From assembly GCA_023404095.1 (NCBI GenBank), contig JAEYDD010000057.1, forward strand, positions 62,001-126,000: a stretch of DNA of 64,000 nt, in the 5' to 3' direction. The notes below the pieces were generated by a model. The model did no database searches. It saw nothing but the letters and a program-made list of their open reading frames with translations, and was not told the origin of the DNA. The stretch is from Pseudomonadota bacterium. Its GTDB lineage: Bacteria; Pseudomonadota; Alphaproteobacteria; Rhizobiales; Rhizobiaceae. The position numbers and the translations under genes are program-made. This document shows, one piece after another, positions 28,028 through 36,308 of the stretch (the first letter of the stretch is position 1; each line of letters opens with the position of its first letter).

Positions 28028-28041
28028 TTGAGATTCGTCAA
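28028..28041 (+). promoter_or_regulatory. Fnr/FixK-type box upstream of hemN
   Basis: TTGAGATTCGTCAA is a TTGA-N6-TCAA palindrome 62 bases upstream of the hemN ATG. This is the core of the anaerobox bound by FNR, FnrN and FixK regulators. Oxygen-dependent control of hemN by such boxes is well known in rhizobia. Confidence 0.68.
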
Positions 28042-28103
28042 TGACCGCCGGCAGCGTCCTTCCTAGGTTCGCGCCCGGATCAGAAAGAACGCAGGGAAAT
28101 CCG

Positions 28104-29456
28104 ATGTCGCAGGCCATCTTGGAGAAATACGGCGAGGCCCGGCTGCCGCGCTATACGAGCTACCCGACCGCCCCGCATTTCGTAGCTCTCGACGACGCCG
28201 CGGCCTATGCCGGCTGGCTCGGCTCCGTCGACGCCGGTGAACGCGTCTCCGCCTATCTCCACATTCCCTTCTGTCGATCCATGTGCTGGTACTGCGGCTG
28301 CCATACGACGATCACGGCACGTGATCGCCCGATCCTCGAATATCTCGAATGTCTGCATAACGAGATCGATCTTGTCGCCACCGCACGCCGCGAGCCGCTT
28401 TCGATCGGCGAGATCCACTTCGGCGGTGGCACCCCGACGATCATCCCGCCTGATGCCTTTGCAGCCCTGATCGGGGCGACGCGCGACCGGCTCGGCTTTG
28501 CCGGCGACGTGAACATCGCAGTCGAGATCGACCCGCGCACGCTGACGGCAGAAATGGCCGAGACGCTCGGCGCCGCCGGTGTCACTCGCGCCAGCCTCGG
28601 CGTGCAAAGTTTCGATCCGGTCGTGCAGAAGGCGATCAACCGCATCCAGAGCGTCGATGCCACTGCCCGTGCGGTTGAGAAACTGAGGCATGCCGGCATT
28701 TCCAGCCTCAGCTTCGACCTGATCTACGGCCTGCCGCACCAGACGGTGAGATCCTGCATCGAGACGGTCGAGGCGTCGATCGCGCTGCGCCCAGGCCGCG
28801 TCGCCGTCTTCGGCTATGCCCACGTGCCGGGCTTCAAGAAGCACCAGCGGCTGATCGACGAAGCGGTGCTGCCGGACGCGCACGCGCGCCACGAGCAGGC
28901 GGAAGCGATCGCCACGGCACTCGTGGCGGCGGGGTACGAGCGGATCGGGCTCGATCATTTCGCCCTGCCGGAAGACGAACTCAGCGTGTCGCAGCGCACC
29001 GGCCGCCTGCATCGTAACTTCCAGGGCTACACCACCGACGAGTGCCGAACCCTGATCGGCTTCGGCGCCTCGGCGATCGGCAGGTTCGAGCAGGGCTATG
29101 TCCAGAACGCCGTGCCGATCGGTCAGTATTCACAGCGTGTCAGGCGAGGCGAGCTCGCCGTTTCGCGCGGCTATCGTCTTACGACCGACGACCGCTTCCG
29201 GGCGGAACTGATCGAACGCGTCATGTGCGACTTCCGTGTCGATGTCGCAACCGTCGCCGACAGGCACGGTTCCGATGCCGCCGTCATCCTTTCCGGCAAC
29301 GCCGCGCTCGAGGCCCTGCGAGCCGACGGGCTGGTTGTGATCGACGGCGGCACCGTCGCGGTCGAGGAGCGGTACCGCTTCGTCGTCCGCGCCGTTGCCG
29401 CAGCCTTCGATGCCTATCTCGGCACCTCGGGCCGGACCTACAGCAAGGCCGCCTGA
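28104..29456 (+). CDS. hemN: Oxygen-independent coproporphyrinogen III oxidase
   Basis: A 450-residue radical SAM enzyme that decarboxylates coproporphyrinogen III to protoporphyrinogen IX without oxygen, in haem synthesis. The [4Fe-4S] cysteines are C57, C61 and C64 in CRSMCWYCGC, the extra cysteine C66 also matches HemN, and GGGTPT follows as the SAM-binding loop. The start RLPRYTSYPTAPHF is the N-terminal trip-wire typical of true HemN rather than HemW. ATG 28104 follows GCAGGGAAAT. An anaerobox-like palindrome lies upstream. Confidence 0.95.
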   Translation: MSQAILEKYGEARLPRYTSYPTAPHFVALDDAAAYAGWLGSVDAGERVSAYLHIPFCRSMCWYCGCHTTITARDRPILEYLECLHNEIDLVATARREPLSIGEIHFGGGTPTIIPPDAFAALIGATRDRLGFAGDVNIAVEIDPRTLTAEMAETLGAAGVTRASLGVQSFDPVVQKAINRIQSVDATARAVEKLRHAGISSLSFDLIYGLPHQTVRSCIETVEASIALRPGRVAVFGYAHVPGFKKHQRLIDEAVLPDAHARHEQAEAIATALVAAGYERIGLDHFALPEDELSVSQRTGRLHRNFQGYTTDECRTLIGFGASAIGRFEQGYVQNAVPIGQYSQRVRRGELAVSRGYRLTTDDRFRAELIERVMCDFRVDVATVADRHGSDAAVILSGNAALEALRADGLVVIDGGTVAVEERYRFVVRAVAAAFDAYLGTSGRTYSKAA

Positions 29457-29520
29457 CCGGCGGCGGCCCTGGAGCCCGGGCCGGCCTGCTGCAAGTCGGG
29501 CCGAACCTTGATGGTCCTCT

Positions 29521-30219
29521 TCAGTATTGGTCGCGCCGTCGCACCCACGCCATCGGGAAGTCGAGACCGTCCTCGTCCCGTCCCTTGGGGACGAGATCAA
29601 GAAAGGCATAGGCGCCGTTCACCATTTCCACGCCGCGTCCGTAGCAGGAGTAGGTGTGAAAGACCTCGCCGGTCCCGTTCGTGGCGAACACGCTGATGCC
29701 GACGATGTCGGAGGCGTGTGTGCGCTGGATCTCGTAGTTGTAGTAGGCCCTGCCTTCCGCCAGTTGCTGCGGCGGGACGGCCGCCTGATAGTCGAAGCTG
29801 AAGTCGCTGCCGAGGGCCGAAACCCAAGGAAAGCTCCAGTCGAAGCGCTTCTTGTAGGCTTCGATCTTCGCAAGCGGCGCGCGGGAAACCGCCGTGAACG
29901 TAACGTCACGATGGTTGAGGTGTACCGGGATGCGATCGAAGTTGTCCGCCCAGAAGGTGCACGACTTGCAGCCTTCCTCCCAGTCGGGGCCGAACATGAA
30001 ATGGTAGACGACCAGTTGCGAGCGCCCCTCGAAGAGTTCTTCGAGCGTCAGCTGGCCCTTCGGCCCTTCGAAGCGATAGGTCTTCTCGACCTTCTCCCAG
30101 GGCATCGCCATGCGCTGCCGGCTGACCGCGTCCCGCTGCCGCGTCAGTTCCTTTTCGGCGGCCAGCAGGTCGATCCGGGCCTGCAGCCATTGCTCGTGTG
30201 AAACCACCTGGTTTTCCAT
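29521..30219 (-). CDS. DUF899-family thioredoxin-like protein
   Basis: A 232-residue protein of the DUF899 family, which has a thioredoxin-like fold. The marks are KELTRQRDAVSRQRMAMPWEKVEKTYRF near the N-terminus, FMFGPDWEEGCKSCTFWADNFD (about 80-101, with a CxxC pair) and HLNHRDVTFTAVSRAPLAKI. Start 30219 lies 6 bases after AGGAGG; the preceding ATG (30222) is only one codon longer. The membrane-protein gene just upstream stops right at this point (TGATG), so the two are coupled. The biochemical role of this family is unknown. Confidence 0.88.
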   Translation of the reverse strand: MENQVVSHEQWLQARIDLLAAEKELTRQRDAVSRQRMAMPWEKVEKTYRFEGPKGQLTLEELFEGRSQLVVYHFMFGPDWEEGCKSCTFWADNFDRIPVHLNHRDVTFTAVSRAPLAKIEAYKKRFDWSFPWVSALGSDFSFDYQAAVPPQQLAEGRAYYNYEIQRTHASDIVGISVFATNGTGEVFHTYSCYGRGVEMVNGAYAFLDLVPKGRDEDGLDFPMAWVRRRDQY

Positions 30220-30221
30220 CA

Positions 30222-30527
30222 TCAGCCTCCTGTCGAGTGATGTCTTGAGGGTGTCGGGCGATCGGCGAAAAGTCTCAGCCATGGTGCGCAGTGGAACAGG
30301 CTCATCAGGAGATACATGAAGGTCATGCCGCTCCAGGATCCCCATCCCGCTGCCGAAGAGCACAGCATCACGGCTGCGCCGGTGTCCGGGCTCACCGCAG
30401 ATGCCAGCGCCATCAGCGCAAAGACCGGTGCGGCTGCCAGCGTCAGCCCGCAGGCGAGAGTGCCGGCTGCGGAAGCCTGGCGGCTTCTACGTTCGTCTTG
30501 ATGTCTGGTGCTTATCCATTGCGTCAT
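30222..30527 (-). CDS. Small two-span membrane protein, hypothetical
   Basis: A 101-residue protein with two hydrophobic segments (about 25-47 TLACGLTLAAAPVFALMALASAV; about 67-85 MTFMYLLMSLFHCAPWLRLF), suggesting an inner-membrane protein. Its stop codon (TGA) overlaps the first ATG of the DUF899 gene, and it contains the AGGAGG of that gene, so they form a two-gene operon. I recognise no named family. Start ATG 30527 has a weak ribosome site. Confidence 0.65.
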   Translation of the reverse strand: MTQWISTRHQDERRSRQASAAGTLACGLTLAAAPVFALMALASAVSPDTGAAVMLCSSAAGWGSWSGMTFMYLLMSLFHCAPWLRLFADRPTPSRHHSTGG

Positions 30528-30633
30528 TTTCGGCTATCCATTTTGCCAACGGTGCTTTTCGGCGATTGCCCGCCCCCGCAGGCTTAGCGTCGGTCAGTGC
30601 CCTGGTGGGAGTGACAAGTCTGGCGGGATTTCG

Positions 30634-31854
30634 ATGGACTCGCTGATCACGGCTGCAGCAAGGGCACTTGCGACGGGCGATCCGCTATCGGCGCTGAAGC
30701 GGGTGGCGCTGCGCGACGATGCGCCGGCCCTTGCCTTGCGGGGCATCGCGATGGCGCAGCTCGGCGACTTCGTCCGCGCCCGCGCCCTGTTGAAAAGTGC
30801 AGGCCGCGCCTTCGGCTCGCGCGAAGCCGTCGCAAAGGCGCGGTGCGTGGTCGCCCAGTCGGAAATCGCCCTGGTCTCGCGCGAGCTCGCCTGGCCGCCA
30901 GCAGCGCTCGCCGCCGCACGCGCGACGCTCGAGGCGCATGGCGATCCTGTCAACGCCGCTCATGCCCGCATCCTGGAGGTTCGCCGGCTGCTTCTCCTCG
31001 GCCGGCTCGACGAGGCCGAGCGCTCGCTGGAGGGCCTGGAGCCCGCCATGCTGCCGCCGGCAACCCGTGCGGCCTGCGCGCTCGTCTTTGCGGGCATCAT
31101 GGTGCGCCGCCTGCGGACGCGGGACGCCGCCGCTTCATTCGAGGAAGCGAGGCTTGCAGCGCGGGCCGCAGGCATTCCTGCTCTGTCCGCGGAGATCGCC
31201 AATGCCGCCCGCATCCTGGAGGCCCCTGCGGCCCGTCTCATCAGCGTGGGCCAGGAGCGCCTGCTCCAGCTCGATGAGGTCGAGACGCTGTTTGCCTCCG
31301 GGGCGCTCGTCATCGATGCCTGCCGGCATGTCGTGCGCCGCAATGGCGCGCTCGTCGCGCTTGCAAGCCGTCCGGTCCTCTTTTCGCTGGTGCGTGCCCT
31401 GGCCGAAGCCTGGCCGAACGATGAAAGGCGCAGCCTTCTGATCGCCCGCGCGTTCCGCGGAAAGCATGCCGACGAATCCCATCGCGCCCGGTTGCGGGTG
31501 GAGATCGGCCGGCTGAGAAAAGAGCTGAAGGGCCTTGCCGATGTGCAGGCGACGAAGCGGGGATTCGCATTGACGCCCGCGGGCAAGGAGGATGTCGTCG
31601 TCATCGCCCCGCCGCTGGATGACCGCGATTCGGCCGTGCTTGCCTTGCTTGCCGACGGCGAGGCCTGGTCGAGCTCCGCGCTTTCGATGGCGCTGGGCGC
31701 AAGCCCGCGGACCGTTCAGCGCGCACTGGAGCATCTGGAGCGGGCAGGCAGGGTGCAGTTCTTTGGCAAGGGCAGGGCACGCCGCTGGCTCACGGTGCCC
31801 GTCGCCGGCTTCCCGACAGTCTTGTTACTCCCGGGTCCGCTGCCGGGCGGCTAG
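30634..31854 (+). CDS. Transcriptional regulator with helical repeats, OmpR-type wHTH and a second C-terminal wHTH
   Basis: A 406-residue protein. Residues 1-200 are Ala/Leu/Arg-rich helical repeats (TPR-like). About 230-315 form an OmpR/PhoB-type winged helix (FSLVRALAEAWPNDERRSLLI, RARLRVEIGRLRKELKG, TKRGFALTP). About 330-388 form a second winged helix (DSAVLALLADGEAWSSSALSMALGASPRTVQRALEHLERAGRVQFFGKGRARRWL). Two DNA-binding domains on one chain are unusual. The gene is divergent from the membrane protein/DUF899 pair and followed 62 bases later by a beta-propeller-like gene, its likely target or partner. Confidence 0.75.
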   Translation: MDSLITAAARALATGDPLSALKRVALRDDAPALALRGIAMAQLGDFVRARALLKSAGRAFGSREAVAKARCVVAQSEIALVSRELAWPPAALAAARATLEAHGDPVNAAHARILEVRRLLLLGRLDEAERSLEGLEPAMLPPATRAACALVFAGIMVRRLRTRDAAASFEEARLAARAAGIPALSAEIANAARILEAPAARLISVGQERLLQLDEVETLFASGALVIDACRHVVRRNGALVALASRPVLFSLVRALAEAWPNDERRSLLIARAFRGKHADESHRARLRVEIGRLRKELKGLADVQATKRGFALTPAGKEDVVVIAPPLDDRDSAVLALLADGEAWSSSALSMALGASPRTVQRALEHLERAGRVQFFGKGRARRWLTVPVAGFPTVLLLPGPLPGG

Positions 31855-31916
31855 GCTTGGGTCGTGGAACATCAACCCCTGGGCATGACGCTCATGCCCG
31901 ACGAAAGGAGCAGGAT

Positions 31917-32555
31917 ATGAAGCGCTCACAAGCGGAAATCCTTAAGGAGTACGGCCCGTTCGCAGGTTCTGACGTGGCGGGCGTCACCTTCGACGGCCGC
32001 AACATATGGTTTGCGGCGGGCGAAACGCTCAATGCGATCGATCCGCAAAGCGGCGCCACGGTTCAGAGCATAGAGGTTGCGGCCCATGCCGGAACCGCCT
32101 ACGACGGCAAGCACCTTTACCAGATCGGCGAAGACAAGATCCGCAAGATCGACCCGGTCAGCGGCAAGGTGCTGGCGACGATCCCCGCGCCTGGCAACGG
32201 CGGCGATTCCGGCCTCGCGTGGGCCGAAGGCACCCTCTGGGTCGGGCAGCACCGCGAGCGGAAGATCCACGAGATCGATCCGGAAACCGGCAGGATTCTG
32301 CGCACCATCCAGTCCGACCGCATGGTCACCGGCGTCACGTGGAGCGACGGCGAGCTGTGGCACGGAACCTGGGAGGGCGGGGAAAGCGACGTGCGGCGGA
32401 TTGATCCCGATACCGGCGAGGTGTTGGAGCGCTTGGACATGCCGGTCGACTCGGGCGTTTCCGGCCTCGAAGCCGACGGCGGCGACCGCTTCTACTGTGG
32501 CGGCGGGCCAAGTGGCAGGATCCGCGCCATCCGCCGCCCCGGCCGCCAGCCATAG
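31917..32555 (+). CDS. Beta-propeller-like repeat protein, cytoplasmic
   Basis: A 212-residue protein without a signal peptide, made of about five repeats of a four-strand blade with the pattern xxIDPxxGxVLxTI (e.g. IDPQSGATVQSIEV, IDPVSGKVLATIPA, IDPETGRILRTIQ, IDPDTGEVLERLD). This is the NHL/PQQ or glutaminyl-cyclase-like propeller type. AAAGGAG precedes ATG 31917. It follows the double-wHTH regulator gene. Function unknown; it could be a small-molecule-binding sensor or a lactonase-like enzyme. Confidence 0.7.
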   Translation: MKRSQAEILKEYGPFAGSDVAGVTFDGRNIWFAAGETLNAIDPQSGATVQSIEVAAHAGTAYDGKHLYQIGEDKIRKIDPVSGKVLATIPAPGNGGDSGLAWAEGTLWVGQHRERKIHEIDPETGRILRTIQSDRMVTGVTWSDGELWHGTWEGGESDVRRIDPDTGEVLERLDMPVDSGVSGLEADGGDRFYCGGGPSGRIRAIRRPGRQP

Positions 32556-32594
32556 GTCGGTCGCCCGAGTGGCCGACAATTTCTGCGGCACAGC

Positions 32595-32623
32595 GGGGCC
32601 GGCGCGGAATCTGCGCCGGCCCC
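32595..32623. terminator. Strong stem-loop after the propeller gene
   Basis: GGGGCCGGCGC (32595-32605) and GCGCCGGCCCC (32613-32623) form a perfect 11-bp stem with a 7-base loop, 40 bases after the stop. No good T-run follows. In the gene-free interval 32556-32870 this is the only structure I can support. Confidence 0.5.
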
Positions 32624-32870
32624 CGCCGTCGATAGGTCTTGCCGATCTGTTTTCATTTCCGAACGGCGCCCGCAATATCGGAACCAAAAACGACCTCGCC
32701 GGGTTCATCGGCAAAGCGAAATTCCCCCCGTCTCGCGAAGGTCGCGATCCAAGCGGGATCCGCATTCGGCGCCCGCGCCTTCTGACGCGATAACGTTCAG
32801 GCAGACCGCACGGCCGGCAGCGGAAAGATGCTGGTGTTCGACCGCCGCTCAACATGGAAGGAGATGCAGC

Positions 32871-33263
32871 ATGGACCAGTTTACCGGCGGTTGCCTGTGC
32901 GGCGACGTCCGTTTCGTAGCGTCGGGCCGTCCGTACCGGGTCGGGATCTGCCACTGCCTCGACTGTCGGAAGCATCATGGCGCCCTGTTTCATGCCTCCG
33001 CGATATTTCCGCAGGATGCGGTGGCGATCGAGGGCGAAACGCGCGACTACGCCGGGCGCTTTTTCTGCCCGCGTTGCGGTTCGCCCGTTTTCGGGCGCAG
33101 CGCTGACGAAATCGAGGTCAATCTCGGCTCCCTGGATGCCCCCGGCCAACTGAAGCCCACATATGAACTCTGGACCATTCGCCGCGAAAACTGGCTGCCC
33201 CCGTTTACCCCCATGAAGCAATACGACCGCGACCGCGACGCCACGAGCCGCTTCGAAGAGTAG
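32871..33263 (+). CDS. GFA-family zinc protein (glutathione-dependent formaldehyde-activating-like)
   Basis: A 130-residue protein with the zinc pattern of the GFA/CENP-V family: GGCLCGDVRF near the N-terminus, CHCLDCRKHHGALFHASAIF (about 27-46) and FFCPRCGSPVFGRS (about 64-77). Members of the fold include formaldehyde-activating enzymes, but most are of unknown function. GGAGATGCAGC lies just upstream of ATG. Confidence 0.9.
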   Translation: MDQFTGGCLCGDVRFVASGRPYRVGICHCLDCRKHHGALFHASAIFPQDAVAIEGETRDYAGRFFCPRCGSPVFGRSADEIEVNLGSLDAPGQLKPTYELWTIRRENWLPPFTPMKQYDRDRDATSRFEE

Positions 33264-33334
33264 GCGGGCGCAAGAACCGCGTGAGGCAGGGGGCGGTATG
33301 ATAAGAGGCACGCGCTGCCCGGAATTTCGCCTGC

Positions 33335-33361
33335 CTGCCGCAGGACGCGGTGCTGCGGCAG
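33335..33361. other. Stem-loop between GFA and CMD-cupin genes
   Basis: CTGCCGCAG (33335-33343) and CTGCGGCAG (33353-33361) pair with a 9-base loop in the convergent space between the two genes. It may end one or both transcripts, but no T-run is present. Confidence 0.3.
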
Positions 33362-33475
33362 AGTTCCCATGCAGTGGACGAGAGTACGCAGTCTGCATCA
33401 CTTTGCAGAGCTTCCTGCGGCATGAATCGCGATGAGGCGCAGAGGGGTGCAGCCGAAGATGGAGGCGCCTTTGGG

Positions 33476-34669
33476 CTACAGGTCAGCCGAACCGTTTTCG
33501 TATTCCTCATCTGACACCTTCTCCATCCAGGTGACCGAACTTCCGTTCAGCGCCTCGGCCACGGCGAAGTGCGCCATCGCTTCGGTACTTGACGCTCCAT
33601 GCCAGTGCCGGACGTTAGGAGGAATCCAGACGACGTCGCCCGGATCGACTTGCTGGACTGCCTCTCCTTCCTTCTGCACCCAGCCACGACCACGCACGAT
33701 GAACAGCGTCTGTCCCAACGGATGGGTGTGCCATGCTGTGCGGGCACCTGCCGAAAAGGACACAGTTGCTCCGCCCACCCGTGCAGGCGCGTCGCTCTGG
33801 TAGAGGCCGGAGATCTCAACCTTACCCGTGAAGTACTGCTCGGGACCAGGCGTCGCACTGCTTCCCGCCGGGGTGATCTTGATGCCTGACTGCGACGTGG
33901 TCATCGGTTTTTCCTTCCTGTTTGCGAAAACCTGCTTGAGCACGGGCACGGCCGACATGGCTCGGGGCCAGCCCGCGTAGAAGGCGATATGGCTCAGGAC
34001 TTCGGATGCCTCACCGGCAGTCAGCCCGCTCTCCATCGCTCGGTTGGCGTGGAACGGCAGTTGTTCGGGCTGTCCGATCGCGATCAGCGCCGACATGGTC
34101 ACCAGGCTGCGGTCGCGTGCCGAGATATCCGGGCGCTGCCACAGATCGCCGAACAGCACGCGATTGGTGAGATCGGCAAGTGCGGCCGCTGTCGGCGCTA
34201 TCGTGGTGTTGACGGTTTCGCTGCGCGCAGCCTCGGCCGCGGCCTCCAGCTCCACGCGCGCAGCCCGACTGTTGCCGACAGGTCCTATCTGTCGGGCGTC
34301 GAACACTTTCTTCGTCTCCTCGACCGCGGAGATGGCATTCGGCCAGCCGGAATAGAATGCAAGCTGCGTGATGAGTTCGCCGATCTCCTGCGGGGCCACG
34401 CCATTGTCCAAGGCGCGGCCAACATGGGCGCCGATCTGGGGCGTCTTGCCGGTGGAGACGATCGCCGAGACCGTGACGAGGCTACGGTCCCGCGGCGCCA
34501 GTTCCTTCCGCTCCCAGACCTCGCCGAACAGGACGTCGTCGGTGAAATGTCCGAGGCCGGGTGCGACGTCGTAGACGGCCGGCGGTGCTATTCTGCGGTG
34601 CTCTTCCTGGGCTTCCACACCGGTGGCGGCGAGCGCCGAGATGGCGATTGATGCTGCAATGTTCTTCAT
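33476..34669 (-). CDS. Exported fusion of two carboxymuconolactone decarboxylase-like domains and a cupin
   Basis: A 397-residue protein. It has a Sec-type signal (MKNIAASIAISALAATGVEA), a first AhpD/CMD-like domain (about 35-120; RDRSLVTVSAIVSTGKTPQIGAHVGRALDNG), a second one (about 160-250; RDRSLVTMSALIAIGQPEQLPFHANRAMESG) and a cupin (about 285-375; AWHTHPLGQTLFIVRGRGWV, DPGDVVWIPPNVRHWHG with metal-binding His). CMD domains usually act on lactones or peroxides; neither CxxC pair of true AhpD is present. ATG 34669 follows AGAGGA. A strong internal ribosome site precedes ATG 33904, so the cupin may also be made alone. First gene of a cluster with an exported hydrolase. Confidence 0.85.
   Translation of the reverse strand: MKNIAASIAISALAATGVEAQEEHRRIAPPAVYDVAPGLGHFTDDVLFGEVWERKELAPRDRSLVTVSAIVSTGKTPQIGAHVGRALDNGVAPQEIGELITQLAFYSGWPNAISAVEETKKVFDARQIGPVGNSRAARVELEAAAEAARSETVNTTIAPTAAALADLTNRVLFGDLWQRPDISARDRSLVTMSALIAIGQPEQLPFHANRAMESGLTAGEASEVLSHIAFYAGWPRAMSAVPVLKQVFANRKEKPMTTSQSGIKITPAGSSATPGPEQYFTGKVEISGLYQSDAPARVGGATVSFSAGARTAWHTHPLGQTLFIVRGRGWVQKEGEAVQQVDPGDVVWIPPNVRHWHGASSTEAMAHFAVAEALNGSSVTWMEKVSDEEYENGSADL
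33904..33925 (-). promoter_or_regulatory. Internal ribosome site that may give a free cupin
   Basis: AGGAAGGA lies 7 bases upstream of an in-frame ATG at 33904 (minus strand), exactly at the junction between the CMD domains and the cupin. Translation from here would give a 142-residue free cupin (33476-33904), matching the size of stand-alone cupins in related clusters. Confidence 0.45.
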
Positions 34670-34730
34670 CTTCAATTCCTCTCGAAACACCGGCGTCGCC
34701 GCGGTCGGTCGACGACGCCGGAAGCCTTCG

Positions 34731-35810
34731 TCATGCCAGGTGCTGTCCGAAGAAGTCCGACATGCGGTCGAAGGGAATCTTGTCCATTCGGTCGTAGAGA
34801 TCGGTATGGCTAGCGCCGGGGATGATCATCAGCTCCTTCGGCTCCGCGGCCGCTGCGAAGGCCGTCTCGGAAAAGTAGCGCGAATGGGCCTTCTCGCCGT
34901 GGACAAGCAGGATCGGCCGCGGCGAGATTTCCGCGATGTAGGTCAGGATCGGCATGTTCATGAACGACAGCGGGGTCGTCTGCGACCACGAATTACCGGA
35001 GTTGACGGCGCGGGGATGATAGCCGCGCGGCGTCATGTAGTAGTCGTGGTAGTCGACGAGGAACTGCGCTTCGCCGCCCTTGAGCTCGTTGTAAGGAGGC
35101 TGATAGGCGGGGCTGCCTTTCTCCGCATCGGTCCAGCGCTGCCGGCTCATCTGATCCAGCGCCTTCGTCCTCTGTTCGAGCGTCACGCTGTCGTTGTAGC
35201 CCTTCGACATGACGCGGGTCATGTCGTACATGGTGCTCGCGACGACGGCCTTGACCCGCTTGTCGACAGCGGCGGCGTTCAGGGCCATGCCGCCCCAGCC
35301 GCAGATGCCGATCATGCCGATGCGCTCGCGGTCGACGAAGGACTGGAGGCCGATGAAGTCCACGGCTGCGCTGAAGTCTTCCGTATTGACGTCGGGGGAG
35401 GCGATGTTGCGGGGTTCGCCGCCGCTTTCACCGGTATAGGATCCGTCGAATGCGAGCGTCGCGAAACCACGCTCGGCCATCGTCTGGGCGTAGAGACCGG
35501 AAGACTGCTCCTTCACGGCGCCGAACGGGCCGCCGACGACGAGTGCTGCAAGCCTGTCGCTTCCCCGTTCTTTCGGAAGATAGAGATCGCCCGACAGCGT
35601 GATGCCGTACCGGTTCTTGAACGAGACCTTCTGGTGGTCGACCTTGTCGCTCTTCGGGAACACCTTGTCCCATGAGCTCGTCTGGGCGAGCGCCTGCGTT
35701 GCGGCAGCCGCTGGAATAACGCCGAGCGCTGCGACGGCGACGCCTGTCGCCTTCATCAGGCTACGCCGGCCGGCGTCGAATCCTTCGGTATTATCGGTCT
35801 TCCTGATCAT
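34731..35810 (-). CDS. Exported alpha/beta hydrolase with Tat signal
   Basis: A 359-residue enzyme with a twin-arginine signal (GRRSLMKATGVAVAALG, about 14-30; cleavage near ATQALA-QTS). The fold is alpha/beta hydrolase of the dienelactone-hydrolase/YafA type. The nucleophile elbow reads G-I-C-G-W-G (about residue 168), so cysteine replaces the usual serine, as in dienelactone hydrolases, and the histidine is likely in the C-terminal IIPGASHTDLYD. It lies 61 bases after the start of the CMD-cupin gene region on the same strand, probably one operon. Substrate unknown. Confidence 0.85.
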   Translation of the reverse strand: MIRKTDNTEGFDAGRRSLMKATGVAVAALGVIPAAAATQALAQTSSWDKVFPKSDKVDHQKVSFKNRYGITLSGDLYLPKERGSDRLAALVVGGPFGAVKEQSSGLYAQTMAERGFATLAFDGSYTGESGGEPRNIASPDVNTEDFSAAVDFIGLQSFVDRERIGMIGICGWGGMALNAAAVDKRVKAVVASTMYDMTRVMSKGYNDSVTLEQRTKALDQMSRQRWTDAEKGSPAYQPPYNELKGGEAQFLVDYHDYYMTPRGYHPRAVNSGNSWSQTTPLSFMNMPILTYIAEISPRPILLVHGEKAHSRYFSETAFAAAAEPKELMIIPGASHTDLYDRMDKIPFDRMSDFFGQHLA

Positions 35811-35840
35811 CGTGTGATCTCCTTAGTTAGAGGTTTTGAC

Positions 35841-36308
35841 TTACTGGATGCGTTCGATGCGCAGCGGGAATTTCCCCCGGACATGCAGCGCAGCGTAGCC
35901 GTCGTCGAAGCGGCCGAGGCGCACGAGGCCCGGATGCTTGTAGTCGGCGTAGAACATCGCCAGATTGCCCCAGGGCATGTAGTAGCAGAGGTCGTATGGC
36001 CGCTCGTTCGAGAAGGGGCCGTGCCCGTCCACCGACAGTTTGCGCGGCAGGTAAGCGATCTTCTCGTTGGAGCCGAAGTCGTCGATCTCCAAGTCCAGCG
36101 GCAGCATCGAAGCAAAGTCGCGTGCCGACGGATTGTCGTAGAGGGTCGCGGTCATCGTGTGCGTGTCGAATATCAATCTGATCTTCACGTCCGTGCGCTC
36201 CTGGTTGTCAGGGCCGTTCTGGCCGAACACTCTTGTCGGTAGGATTGCGGCTGCTGCGGCCGAGACGAGAAGACCGCGGCGGGTCGGACTTGTGCGCGGG
36301 ACGCTCAT
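35841..36308 (-). CDS. Exported cyclophilin-like fold protein
   Basis: A 155-residue protein with a twin-arginine signal (TRRGLLVSAAAAAILPTRVFGQ). The mature part (KIRLIFDTHTMTATLYDNPSARDFASMLPLDLEIDDFGSNEKIAYLP, then RPYDLCYYMPWGNLAMFYADY) is the cyclophilin-like DUF family. AGGAGGT precedes ATG 36308, which overlaps the MFS stop by 3 bases (ATGA), so it is coupled to that gene. The overlap and two neighbouring Tat proteins suggest a periplasmic oxidative or antibiotic-related process. Molecular role unknown. Confidence 0.8.
   Translation of the reverse strand: MSVPRTSPTRRGLLVSAAAAAILPTRVFGQNGPDNQERTDVKIRLIFDTHTMTATLYDNPSARDFASMLPLDLEIDDFGSNEKIAYLPRKLSVDGHGPFSNERPYDLCYYMPWGNLAMFYADYKHPGLVRLGRFDDGYAALHVRGKFPLRIERIQ

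Noticed and set aside
24911..28117. Long minus-strand frames opposite the RTX gene
   Set aside because: They are the reverse of Gly-Asp repeat codons (GVVAGAAVEVV-like) and have no start signals.
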